Part shown: in pieces, positions 27,174 to 36,163 of the stretch
Position numbering within the stretch: position 1 is the first letter of the stretch
Layout: each line of letters opens with the position of its first letter
Assembly: GCA_016779015.1 (NCBI GenBank)
Contig: JADHOK010000002.1
Span: forward strand, 1-40,358
DNA length: 40,358 nt
From: PS1 clade bacterium
Lineage (GTDB): Bacteria; Pseudomonadota; Alphaproteobacteria; RS24
Reading direction: 5' to 3'
Translations under genes and position numbers: made by a program
Notes under the pieces: model-generated
Databases searched by the model: none
The model's input: only the letters and a program-made list of their open reading frames with translations
Told to the model about the DNA's origin: nothing

Positions 27174-29954
27174 ATGAGCCTTTATGACGCTTATCTTGAA
27201 GAGATTGAAACCCGCAAAAAACAGGGCCTGAGCGCCAAGCCGATCGACGATGCGGCGCTTCTGGCCGAGATCATCGCGCAGATTAAGGATGCGGGCCACG
27301 CGCACCGCGAAGCGTCGCTCAAGCATTTCATCTATAACACGCTGCCCGGCACCACCAGTGCGGCCGGTGAAAAAGCCAATTTTTTGAAAGAGATTATTCT
27401 CGGGCTGGCGGATGTGGCCGAAATCTCGACCGATTTCGCGTTTGAATTGCTGTCGCATATGAAAGGCGGCCCGTCAGTGGAAGTGCTGCTGGATTTGGCG
27501 CTGATGGATGGCGAGGGTGATGCCACTTCCCCTGCGACTGCCACGCAAGCCGCCGAGGTGTTGAAAACGCAAGTTTTTCTTTACGAGGCCGACACTGACC
27601 GCTTGAAACAGGCTTATGAGGCGGGCAATAGCATCGCCAAGGATATTCTGGAAAGCTATGCCAAAGCCGAGTTTTTCACCAAACTGCCGGATATTGAAGA
27701 CGAGTTGAAAGTCGTTACCTATATCGCCGCCGAGGGCGATATTTCGACCGACCTCTTATCGCCGGGCAATCAGGCGCATTCGCGCTCCGACCGCGAACTG
27801 CACGGCAAATGCATGATTTCAGAAGCGGCGCAAAAAGAAATCGAAGCGCTGAAATTGCAGCACCCCAATAAACGCGTCATGCTGATTGCCGAAAAAGGCA
27901 CTATGGGCGTCGGCTCGTCGCGCATGTCGGGGGTCAATAATGTGGCGCTTTGGACGGGCACGCAGGCCAGCCCTTATGTGCCTTTTGTCAATATCGCTCC
28001 GATTGTCGCCGGCACGAATGGCATTTCCCCGATTTTTCTGACCACGGTCGGGGTGACGGGCGGCATTGGCGTTGACCTTAAAAACTGGGTCAAGAAAATC
28101 GGCGACGATGGCAAGCCGCTTTTGAACAATGACGGCAATGCCGTGCTGGAGCAGAAATATTCGGTCGAGACCGGCACTGTTCTGACCATTAATACGAAAA
28201 CCAAAAAACTTTATAATGAGGGCGGCGATGAGGAGCTGGTCGATATTGCCGACAGCTTTACGCCGCAAAAAATTGAATTCATGAAAGCCGGCGGCTCTTA
28301 CGCCATTGTGTTCGGCAAAAAACTGCAAACCATGGCGTGCGAGACGTTGGGTGTGCCGTTGCAATCGGTGTTTGCGTCGTCGAAAGAGATTACCAATGAC
28401 GGCGTCGGCCTGACCGCGGTTGAAAAAATCTTCAACGCCAATGCGCTGGGCGTCGCCACTGACAAACCGCTGCACGCGGGCTCGGATGTGCGCGTCAAAG
28501 TCAATATTGTGGGCTCGCAAGACACAACCGGTCTCATGACCTCGCAGGAATTGGAAGCCATGGCGGCGACCGTATTGTCGCCCAGCGTCGATGGCGCGTA
28601 TCAGTCGGGCTGCCACACCGCCTCGGTATGGGACGCCAAAGCGCAAGCCAATACGCCGCGCCTGATGGCGTTTATGAACAAGTTCGGCCTCATCACGGCG
28701 CGCGACCCGAAAGGTCAATACCACGCCATGACGGATGTCATTCACAAAGTATTGAACGATATTACCGTCGACGACCGGGCCATCATCATTGGCGGTGACA
28801 GCCATACCCGTATGTCGAAAGGCGTCGCTTTTGGCGCTGATAGCGGCACGGTGGCGCTGGCGCTGGCGACCGGCGAGGCGACCATGCCGATACCGGAATC
28901 GGTGAAAGTTAGTTTCAAAGGCAAGATGGCCGAATATATGGATTTCCGCGATGTGGTGCACGCCACACAAGCGCAAATGCTCGACCAATGCGGCGGTGAT
29001 AATGTCTTTCAAGGCCGCGTCATCGAAGTGCATATCGGCACGCTATTGGCCGACCAAGCTTTCACCTTCACCGATTGGACGGCGGAGATGAAAGCCAAAG
29101 CGTCGATTTGTATTTCCGACGATGCGACGCTTATCGGCTCGTTGGAAATTGCCAAAGCGCGTATTCAGGTGATGATCGATAAGGGCATGGATAACGCGCA
29201 AGGTATGTTGCAAGGGCTTATCGATATTGCCGATAAGCGCATTGGTGAGATTAATTCGGGCGAAAAACCGGCGCTTAAGCCCGATGATAATGCCGAATAT
29301 TTCGCCGAAGTGGTGGTCGATCTGGACGTCATTAACGAGCCGATGATAGCCGACCCGGACGTCGAAAACGCCGATATTTCGAAACGCTATACGCATGATA
29401 CCATTCGCCCGATTTCCTATTATCGCGCCGAGAAGAAGGTCGATTTGGGTTTTGTCGGCTCGTGCATGGTGCATAAGGGCGATATGAAAATTGTCGCGCA
29501 AATGTTCCGCAATTTGGAAAAAGAAAATGGCGGCGTCACTTTCCAAGCGCCGCTGGTCATCGCGCCGCCGACTTACAATATTGTCGACGAGCTGAAAGAA
29601 GAGGGCGATTGGGATATTTTGCAGAAATATTCGGGCTTTGAGTTTGACGATAATGCGCCCAAGCAAGAAGCGCGCACGGCTTATGAGAACACGCTTTATC
29701 TGGAGCGCCCGGGTTGCAATCTGTGCATGGGCAATCAGGAAAAAGCCGCTAAAGGCGACACCGTGATGGCCACCTCGACGCGCTTGTTCAAAGGCCGCGT
29801 GGTGGAAGACAGCGATGAAAAAGCCGGCGAGTCGCTTTTGGCGTCAACGCCGGTCGTGGTGTTGTCCTCCATATTGGGCCGCACGCCGTCGCTGGACGAA
29901 TATCAAACCGCCGTGCAAGGCATTGATTTGACCAAATTCGCACCGCCAGCCTAA
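27174..29954 (+). CDS. acnB: bifunctional aconitate hydratase 2/2-methylisocitrate dehydratase (AcnB)
   Basis: 926 aa; VGSQDTTGLMT, GGDSHTRMSKGVAFGADSGTVALALATGEATMPIPESV, PGCNLCMGNQ Fe-S motif; domain order as in AcnB. Confidence 0.95.
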   Translation: MSLYDAYLEEIETRKKQGLSAKPIDDAALLAEIIAQIKDAGHAHREASLKHFIYNTLPGTTSAAGEKANFLKEIILGLADVAEISTDFAFELLSHMKGGPSVEVLLDLALMDGEGDATSPATATQAAEVLKTQVFLYEADTDRLKQAYEAGNSIAKDILESYAKAEFFTKLPDIEDELKVVTYIAAEGDISTDLLSPGNQAHSRSDRELHGKCMISEAAQKEIEALKLQHPNKRVMLIAEKGTMGVGSSRMSGVNNVALWTGTQASPYVPFVNIAPIVAGTNGISPIFLTTVGVTGGIGVDLKNWVKKIGDDGKPLLNNDGNAVLEQKYSVETGTVLTINTKTKKLYNEGGDEELVDIADSFTPQKIEFMKAGGSYAIVFGKKLQTMACETLGVPLQSVFASSKEITNDGVGLTAVEKIFNANALGVATDKPLHAGSDVRVKVNIVGSQDTTGLMTSQELEAMAATVLSPSVDGAYQSGCHTASVWDAKAQANTPRLMAFMNKFGLITARDPKGQYHAMTDVIHKVLNDITVDDRAIIIGGDSHTRMSKGVAFGADSGTVALALATGEATMPIPESVKVSFKGKMAEYMDFRDVVHATQAQMLDQCGGDNVFQGRVIEVHIGTLLADQAFTFTDWTAEMKAKASICISDDATLIGSLEIAKARIQVMIDKGMDNAQGMLQGLIDIADKRIGEINSGEKPALKPDDNAEYFAEVVVDLDVINEPMIADPDVENADISKRYTHDTIRPISYYRAEKKVDLGFVGSCMVHKGDMKIVAQMFRNLEKENGGVTFQAPLVIAPPTYNIVDELKEEGDWDILQKYSGFEFDDNAPKQEARTAYENTLYLERPGCNLCMGNQEKAAKGDTVMATSTRLFKGRVVEDSDEKAGESLLASTPVVVLSSILGRTPSLDEYQTAVQGIDLTKFAPPA

Positions 29955-29963
29955 AACAATGGC

Positions 29964-30632
29964 ATGAGTGATGTTCTATCTGATGCCGAGATAGGCGCGC
30001 GCCACGGCTTGAGCGCGGCGGCGTATGACGGCGCGCGCGAGCTGCGCGTTGAAGAGCTGGCCTGTACGCGCGGCGCGGCGCTGATTTTTGACAATTTATC
30101 TTTCACCGTGAAAGCCGGGGAGGCGCTGCTGGTCGGCGGTGCCAATGGCAGCGGTAAATCATCGCTGCTGCGCCAATTGGCCGGCCTGCTGCCGGTAGCG
30201 GCGGGGCGCATTGAGATGGCATTCGGCGCGCCCGACCAAACGGTGCATTATTTGGGCCATGCTGACGGTCTCAAAAATGCCCTGACGGTCGGCGAAACGC
30301 TGGCTTTCGAAGCGGCGCTGGTGGGTTGTGCTTTGCCCGCTCAAATCAGTGCAACCTTGGGGCTTGGTGCGCGCGATTGGCAATTTGTCGGCGATCTGTC
30401 GGCCGGCCAAAGACGCCGTCTGACATTGGCGCGTCTCATTATCGACCCGCGCCCGCTATGGTTGCTTGACGAGCCGATGACGGCGCTCGACACGCAAGCT
30501 CGCGCCCTTGTCGATGCTTTGGCGCAAGCGCATTTGGCACAAGGCGGCATGATTGTCGCCGCCAGCCATGAGGGTCTGGCGTTTGCCCAGAGCGAGATAA
30601 GATTGGGCCAAGCGATGGAAGCCGGGGCATGA
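29964..30632 (+). CDS. ccmA: heme ABC exporter ATP-binding protein CcmA
   Basis: Walker A GGANGSGKSSLLRQLAGLLP, HADGLKNALTVGETL, LSAGQRRRLTLARL; followed by ccmB-like gene. Confidence 0.94.
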   Translation: MSDVLSDAEIGARHGLSAAAYDGARELRVEELACTRGAALIFDNLSFTVKAGEALLVGGANGSGKSSLLRQLAGLLPVAAGRIEMAFGAPDQTVHYLGHADGLKNALTVGETLAFEAALVGCALPAQISATLGLGARDWQFVGDLSAGQRRRLTLARLIIDPRPLWLLDEPMTALDTQARALVDALAQAHLAQGGMIVAASHEGLAFAQSEIRLGQAMEAGA

Positions 30633-31306
30633 GTATGAAAATGAGCTTGTTCGCCGCCATTTGCCGACAGCATATGCAGCTCGCTTGGCGCGGCGGCCAG
30701 ACCGTGCTTGCGGTCAGCTTTTTGTTCATCGCCGTCACCCTGCTGCCATTCGGGCTGGGGCCGGAATTGAAATTATTGCGCGCGCTGGCCCCCGGCCTGC
30801 TCTGGGTGGTGCTGGCCATTGCGCTTTTGGCGACACTCGACCGGCTGTTTCAAGCTGATTTCGAAGACGGCGCGCTGGACCGTCTGATGCTGCTGCCGCT
30901 GCCTTTCGAGGCTGCGGTGTTGGCCAAACTGCTCGGCCATTTTCTGGCTTTGGTGGTACCGCTGTTGGTCAGTGTGCCGCTGGCCGGTCTTTTGTTGAAT
31001 ATTGAAGGCGCAAGGGTGCCCTTGGTCTTGGCCGCCATGGCGTGCGGCGCACCGGCACTGGTATTGTCGGGCGGCATTGGCGCTGCGCTGGCCGTCAGCG
31101 TGCGACGCGGTGGTCTGTTGACGGTGCTTATCGCCATGCCGTTTTATGTGCCGGTGTTAATTTTCGGCGCGGCCACGGCGCGTGTGGCGCTGGAAGGCGG
31201 TGTCGGCATTTGGCCTTATTTGGGGGTGCTGGCGGCGTTGAGCGGTGCGGCCTTATTATTGGCGCCATGGGCCATTGCCGCCGCCCTGCGCTCAGCGTTA
31301 CGCTAG
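30629..31306 (+). CDS. ccmB: heme exporter protein CcmB
   Basis: Six-TM-like protein, overlaps ccmA by ATGA, LLPLPFEAAVLAKLLGHFLALVVPLLVSVPLAGLLL. Confidence 0.92.
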   Translation: MSMKMSLFAAICRQHMQLAWRGGQTVLAVSFLFIAVTLLPFGLGPELKLLRALAPGLLWVVLAIALLATLDRLFQADFEDGALDRLMLLPLPFEAAVLAKLLGHFLALVVPLLVSVPLAGLLLNIEGARVPLVLAAMACGAPALVLSGGIGAALAVSVRRGGLLTVLIAMPFYVPVLIFGAATARVALEGGVGIWPYLGVLAALSGAALLLAPWAIAAALRSALR

Positions 31307-31332
31307 AGGAATTATGGTGAAAGAGATTTTAA

Positions 31333-32076
31333 ATGCTTAAAGCGCTTGAAAATATCTCGGCTTTTTATGCCAACCCGACCCGCTTTATGGGTTTGGCGGC
31401 GCGCCTGCACGCACCGCTTTGGGCGTTGGCTTTGGCTTTGCTCGCCTATGGTCTTTATCGCGTCGCCTTTGTGCCCGATGATTATCAGCAGGGCGCGACG
31501 GTTAAGATAATGTTTGTGCATGTGCCTGCCGCCTGGATGGCGCTGTTTGGCTATAGCTTCATCTTTTTTGCTTCAGTGACGGCGTTGGTGTTTCGCCATC
31601 CTTTGGGCCATGTGGCGGCGCGCGCGGCGGCCCCTATCGGGGCGGTGTTTACGCTTATCGCTCTGGTTACCGGCTCGCTGTGGGGCCAGCCCATGTGGGG
31701 CACGTGGTGGGTGTGGGATGCGCGCCTGACCTCGGTGCTGGTGCTGTTTTTCATCTATCTCGGTTATATCGCTTTGTGGCAGGCGATCGACGAACCGACC
31801 CGCGCGGCGCGCGCGGCAGCGATATTGGCCATCGTCGGTTTCGTCAATGTGCCGATTGTCAAATTTTCGGTCGATTGGTGGAACACGCTGCACCAGCCGG
31901 CCAGCGTTTCGCGGCTGGCGCGTCCGGCGCTGCATGCTGATTTTCTCTATCCGCTGCTGATAATGGGCGGAGCGTTTCTGGTGCTATTTCTGGCGCTGAC
32001 ATTGACGCGTATGCAGATGGAAGTATTGCGGCAGAAGCTGCGCGTTAAAGCCAATTTGCACGGTCACAAAGGATAA
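31333..32076 (+). CDS. ccmC: heme exporter protein CcmC
   Basis: FVHVPAAWMALFGY, GQPMWGTWWVWDARLTSVLVLFFIYLGYIAL (WWD domain). Confidence 0.96.
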   Translation: MLKALENISAFYANPTRFMGLAARLHAPLWALALALLAYGLYRVAFVPDDYQQGATVKIMFVHVPAAWMALFGYSFIFFASVTALVFRHPLGHVAARAAAPIGAVFTLIALVTGSLWGQPMWGTWWVWDARLTSVLVLFFIYLGYIALWQAIDEPTRAARAAAILAIVGFVNVPIVKFSVDWWNTLHQPASVSRLARPALHADFLYPLLIMGGAFLVLFLALTLTRMQMEVLRQKLRVKANLHGHKG

Positions 32077-32081
32077 GCGCC

Positions 32082-32222
32082 ATGTATGACAGCTATATAT
32101 ATGCCAGCTATATCGCCACTTTTGGGCCGCTGGTGCTGCTCGTCTGGTTCAGCTTCAAAGCTCTGGCGACGGCGCGCGCACGTGTGGACGCGCTGGACAC
32201 AGATGGGGAAGACGCCGCATGA
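32082..32222 (+). CDS. ccmD: heme exporter protein CcmD (46 aa; absent from the supplied ORF track)
   Basis: MYDSYIYASYIATFGPLVLLVWFSFKALATARARVDALDTDGEDAA; single TM, basic post-TM segment, between ccmC and ccmG, ATGA overlap with ccmG. Confidence 0.88.
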   Translation: MYDSYIYASYIATFGPLVLLVWFSFKALATARARVDALDTDGEDAA

Positions 32223-32776
32223 ACCGCCTGTTGCGCTTCGCCCCGGCGCTGGTCGGCGTGGCGCTTTTGGCTCTGTTTGGCGTCGGTCTGACTTTGGGGC
32301 CGCCCGATAGATTGGACAGCGCCTATCAGGACAAAGCGCTGCCCGCTTTCACCCTGCCGCCGCTTTATGACGAACAGGGCGATTTGACCTCGGATGATTT
32401 GCAAAGCGGGGGGCCGGTGCTGGTTAATATTTTCGCCAGCTGGTGCGCGCCGTGTCGGGTCGAACATCCGCAGCTTATGGCATTGAAAGAAAGCGGCGTG
32501 CCGATTTATGCGATAAATTACAAAGACACGCGCAATGCCGCAAAGCGGTTTTTGAACCGCCTCGGCAATCCGTACACCAAAATCGGTTTCGACAAACGCG
32601 GCGCGGTGGCGCTCAATCTCGGCGTCTATGGCGTGCCCGAGACTTTTGTTATTGACGGCGCGGGGCGGGTCCTCAAACGTCTTGTCGGGCCGTTGAGCGC
32701 GCAACATGTGCAGAACGATATTTTGCCCTATTTCACTTCCAAACCGAAGGAGACAGAAAATGCGGTTTCGCGATAA
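32219..32776 (+). CDS. ccmG: thiol:disulfide interchange protein (CcmG/DsbE)
   Basis: FASWCAPCRVEHPQLMAL thioredoxin-fold motif, GVYGVPETFVIDGAG. Confidence 0.95.
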   Translation: MNRLLRFAPALVGVALLALFGVGLTLGPPDRLDSAYQDKALPAFTLPPLYDEQGDLTSDDLQSGGPVLVNIFASWCAPCRVEHPQLMALKESGVPIYAINYKDTRNAAKRFLNRLGNPYTKIGFDKRGAVALNLGVYGVPETFVIDGAGRVLKRLVGPLSAQHVQNDILPYFTSKPKETENAVSR

Positions 32777-33383
32777 AACACGCGCTTACGAACAAGATAT
32801 GTCGTTTTCCAAAATCGTGCCGCATGATGACAGTTTCGAGCGCGATGTTTGCGACACTTGCGGGCTGATAAATTATATCAATCCGAAGCTTATCGCCGGT
32901 GTCGTGGCCGTTTGGGCGGAAGGCGATGGCGATAAAATCCTCATGTGCAAGCGCGCCATTGAACCGCGCAAAGGCTATTGGACGCTGCCCGCCGGTTTTA
33001 TGGAACAGGGCGAAACGGTGGCCCAAGGCGCGGCCCGCGAAGCGCGCGAGGAAGCCAATGCCGATGTCGAAACCGACGCGCTTATCGGCGTTTACAATGT
33101 CGAGCGCATCGCGCAAGTGCAGATGTTTTATCGCGGTCGCCTGCGCTCGGCGGATGTGTCGCCGGGCCCTGAAAGCGAAGCCGTGGCGCTTTTGTCTTGG
33201 GATGAAATTCCGTGGGACGCGCTGGCTTTTCCCGCCGTTTATCATGCGCTGCAGCACTATCGCGCAACCCGTGACGAAGAGCATTTCGCGCCGTTTACCG
33301 AGCCGGAAAACTGGGCCGATACCCCCGGTTTTGAGGCCTTACGCGCGCGCTATGAAAGCTCCGATAAGCCGGCTGATGGGTAA
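32760..33383 (+). CDS. NUDIX hydrolase with N-terminal zinc-ribbon-like segment
   Basis: GFMEQGETVAQGAAREAREEANADV Nudix box; start set at ATG 32760 (aggaga RBS). Confidence 0.93.
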   Translation: MRFRDKTRAYEQDMSFSKIVPHDDSFERDVCDTCGLINYINPKLIAGVVAVWAEGDGDKILMCKRAIEPRKGYWTLPAGFMEQGETVAQGAAREAREEANADVETDALIGVYNVERIAQVQMFYRGRLRSADVSPGPESEAVALLSWDEIPWDALAFPAVYHALQHYRATRDEEHFAPFTEPENWADTPGFEALRARYESSDKPADG

Positions 33384-33473
33384 GTTGGTGGGTAGGTTGA
33401 CGCGTAAGTCGCCGAGTAAGTCGGTGAGTAAGTCTCTGAGTAAGTCTCTGAGTAAGTCGATGAGAAGGATTAA
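33378..33473 (+). repeat. 12-bp imperfect tandem repeat spanning the NUDIX stop codon (7-8 units)
   Basis: GGGTAAGTTGGT/GGGTAGGTTGAC/GCGTAAGTCGCC/GAGTAAGTCGGT/GAGTAAGTCTCT/GAGTAAGTCTCT/GAGTAAGTCGAT/GAGAAGGATTAA. Confidence 0.92.
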
Positions 33474-33492
33474 GCTGTGCTAGCCTGCGTGC

Positions 33493-34647
33493 ATGAACAA
33501 AAACAAGAACCGGAAATCATCCATCTCCAGCCAAGATTTTTCCGTCACGCCGCCCGGTGATGATGTGAACGAAAAAATCCTCACTGCCTTTGATGCGCAA
33601 AGACGCGCTTGCGAGGTTTTGGGCTCGCCCCTGACCCGCGATGTGGTGGGCTTTTGTCACGATGATTTTGAAGCCGGTGGCATTATCGCCAAGCTGGTGC
33701 GCGGCTGGCAGGGCGATCCGCTCAACGACAATGTGCCTTTGCGGTTGGCCGGTTTTGCCCATCATGCGGCACTGGCGGGCGCTGCGGGGCTGGCGCAGTT
33801 TTACCAAAGCTGTGGCGGCGCTTATGACGAAAAAGCGCGCACCGCGCTCGAAGATGCGCTGCGGCATGTATTCACCGAAGACGAGGCGGGCGCGCGCAAA
33901 TTTCTTCGCAGCGCACCGCAAACCAATGAGACCGGCCGCAGTGCTTCTTTGCTGCTCGGTTTCTCCGAAATCAGCAAGCGGCTGAGCCTGCCTTTGCGGT
34001 TGCGTGAAATGGGCGCCAGCGCCGGGCTTAATCTGTTTTTTGATAAGTTCCACTTCGCCCTTCAAACCGATACCGGGGCGGTTCATTGGGGCGACGCCGA
34101 TAGCCCATTGACGCTTGAGGCGACGTGGCGCGGCGCAGCGCCCGCATTGGCCGGGGCCATTCAAGTGGCCTCGCGGCGCGGCTGCGATTTGTTTCCGGTC
34201 GATATCACGCAAGCGGATGAGCGGCGCAAATTGCAATGCTGGGTGTGGGGCGATATGCCGGCGCGGCGTGCGCGCCTCCTGGCGGCTTTGCAGATTGCCG
34301 ATCGTGCCCCGCCGCAAATCGACCGCGCCGATGCCGCCGGATGGGTGGCGGCGCAAATCATCGAGCGCCCGAAAGGCGAGGCGACCGTGCTCTATCATTC
34401 TATCGTCTGGCCGTATCTCAGTGTCGCGCAACGCTTCGCCATTGAGAGTGCTTTCGCGCAAGCCGCCGAGGCGGTGACGCCCGATGCGCCTTTGGTGTGG
34501 CTGAAAATGGATGGCCGTGAACTGGGCACCATCGCGCAGCTTTCTTACCGCATCTGGACCGGCGAGAACGGCCCTGAGGGCGAAGAGGTGATTATCGGCC
34601 CGTGCCATCCGCACGGCAATGATATGGAAATTCTAGCGGTTCTTTAG
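33493..34647 (+). CDS. DUF2332 domain-containing protein
   Basis: AFDAQRRACEVLGSPL...LREMGASAGLNLFFDKF...ILYHSIVWPY-like motif (VLYHSIVWPYLSVAQR). Confidence 0.85.
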   Translation: MNKNKNRKSSISSQDFSVTPPGDDVNEKILTAFDAQRRACEVLGSPLTRDVVGFCHDDFEAGGIIAKLVRGWQGDPLNDNVPLRLAGFAHHAALAGAAGLAQFYQSCGGAYDEKARTALEDALRHVFTEDEAGARKFLRSAPQTNETGRSASLLLGFSEISKRLSLPLRLREMGASAGLNLFFDKFHFALQTDTGAVHWGDADSPLTLEATWRGAAPALAGAIQVASRRGCDLFPVDITQADERRKLQCWVWGDMPARRARLLAALQIADRAPPQIDRADAAGWVAAQIIERPKGEATVLYHSIVWPYLSVAQRFAIESAFAQAAEAVTPDAPLVWLKMDGRELGTIAQLSYRIWTGENGPEGEEVIIGPCHPHGNDMEILAVL

Positions 34648-34661
34648 CTTTTGGCGGGTGG

Positions 34662-35237
34662 TTATTCCGACCCCAATTCGTCAAGCGCGCCGTGTTTTTT
34701 GAGCAGCGGCATTTGCAACGCCATGAAAGCCAGCGTCAGGGGCAGTATGCCGAAGACTTTGAAATTGACCCAAGCATCGGTCGAGAAATTGCGCCACATG
34801 ACTTCGTTGAGAGCGGCGAGAAAGATAAAGAAATAAATCCAACGCCGCGTCAGCACCACCCAGCCCGCCGCGTCCATGCGCAGCGCCTGACCCATCAGCA
34901 TTTGCAAATAGCTTTGGCCGCGCGCCAGACCGACCGCCAAAATGGCGGCGAACAGCACATAGACCAAGGTCGGCTTGATTTTGATAAATGTCTCATCCTG
35001 CAAAAACAGCGTCAGTCCCCCAAAGACGAACACAAAACCGGCCGAGGCCAGCGTCATATTATTGGGTTTGCCGCCGCGCGTATAAGTGAAGACCAGCGAT
35101 GCGGCGAGCGCCGCCATAAAGCCGCCCGTGGCGATGAGCAGCCCCTCGCTTTCGGGACGCCCCAGCAATTGGGGGCCGCGCGCATTGAGGATGAAGAACA
35201 CCAAAAGCGGTCCGAAATCTTCAAAAAATTTTGCCAT
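34662..35237 (-). CDS. inner membrane septation/intracellular-spanning protein YciB/IspZ family
   Basis: LLVFFILNARGPQLLG...FGGLTLFLQDETFIKIKPTLVY...LTRRWIYFFIFLAALNEVMWRNFSTDAWVNFKVFG. Confidence 0.94.
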   Translation of the reverse strand: MAKFFEDFGPLLVFFILNARGPQLLGRPESEGLLIATGGFMAALAASLVFTYTRGGKPNNMTLASAGFVFVFGGLTLFLQDETFIKIKPTLVYVLFAAILAVGLARGQSYLQMLMGQALRMDAAGWVVLTRRWIYFFIFLAALNEVMWRNFSTDAWVNFKVFGILPLTLAFMALQMPLLKKHGALDELGSE

Positions 35238-36163
35238 TACCCGGCCCCCTCCATCTCGGCCCCGACCAGCGCATGCGCGAAACGCGCGGCGCTGAAAGTT
35301 TGCAAGTCATCGGCCTGTTCGCCGACGCCGATGAAATATATCGGCAAAGCCAGCTTTTGAGCAATCGCCACCAGCCCGCCACCACGCGCCGTGCCATCCA
35401 GCTTGGTCATGATGAGACCGCTGGTCTGCGCCGCCGCCAAAAACGCCTCGGCTTGGGCGACGGCGTTTTGACCGGTTGTTGCGTCGAGCACCAACAGGCT
35501 TTCATGCGGCGCATCGGCGTCCAGCTTTTTGACCACGCGGATGATTTTTTCCAACTCGGCCATCAGATTATCATTCGATTGCAGCCGCCCTGCCGTGTCG
35601 ATCATCAGCACATCTATATCCTCGGCGCGGGCTTTCTCAAGCGCCTGAAAAGCCAGACCCGCCGCATCGGCACCGGTCGCGCCGGCCACAACCGGCACAT
35701 TGGCGCGCGCCCCCCAGACTTGTAATTGCTCAGAAGCGGCGGCGCGAAACGTATCGCAAGCGGCCAGCATAACGCTCTTGTTCTCGGCCTGAAACTTTTT
35801 GGCCAGCTTGCCGATGGTGGTGGTTTTACCGGCCCCGTTAACGCCGGCCAGTAGTATGACTGTGGGGGTCGCATCGGGCAGGGCGAAAGGTTTTTCGACC
35901 GGCTGCAGCAGGGCGGCAATCTCGCCCGCCAGTGCGGCGCGCACGCCCGCATCATCCAGTGTGGCGAGGTCGCGGCGCGCGCGCAAAGCCTCGGTAATGG
36001 CGGCCGCCGTGCCGACACCGAGATCGGCCATAATCAGCGCGTCTTCCAATTCGCCCAATGTCTCGGCCGATAATTTGCGCCCGCCCATCAGCCCCGACAG
36101 GCTGGAGCCCAGCGCGTCGGAAGAGCGCGAAAGTCCGGATTTTAAACGCGACCACAGGCTCAT
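35237..36163 (-). CDS. ftsY: signal recognition particle receptor FtsY
   Basis: GVNGAGKTTTIGKLA, CDTFRAAASEQLQVW, IDTAGRLQSNDNLMAEL, TKLDGTARGG. Confidence 0.97.
   Translation of the reverse strand: MSLWSRLKSGLSRSSDALGSSLSGLMGGRKLSAETLGELEDALIMADLGVGTAAAITEALRARRDLATLDDAGVRAALAGEIAALLQPVEKPFALPDATPTVILLAGVNGAGKTTTIGKLAKKFQAENKSVMLAACDTFRAAASEQLQVWGARANVPVVAGATGADAAGLAFQALEKARAEDIDVLMIDTAGRLQSNDNLMAELEKIIRVVKKLDADAPHESLLVLDATTGQNAVAQAEAFLAAAQTSGLIMTKLDGTARGGGLVAIAQKLALPIYFIGVGEQADDLQTFSAARFAHALVGAEMEGAG

Noticed and set aside
27819-29033. 404-aa minus-strand ORF within acnB
   Set aside because: Antisense to highly conserved AcnB motifs; composition (H/R/Q-rich) is that of a shadow ORF.
33378-33473. 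Possible CRISPR or direct-repeat defence array
   Set aside because: Units are 12 bp with no spacers and no cas genes nearby; it is a simple tandem repeat.
32899-33483. 194-aa + strand ORF overlapping the NUDIX gene in the +1 frame
   Set aside because: The overlap region lacks coding signal other than the repeat-encoded tail; NUDIX box is in the other frame. Only the tail was kept as a hypothesis.
33517-34614. 365-aa minus-strand ORF antisense to the DUF2332 gene
   Set aside because: No motif, shadow-ORF composition, while the + strand product is a recognisable family.
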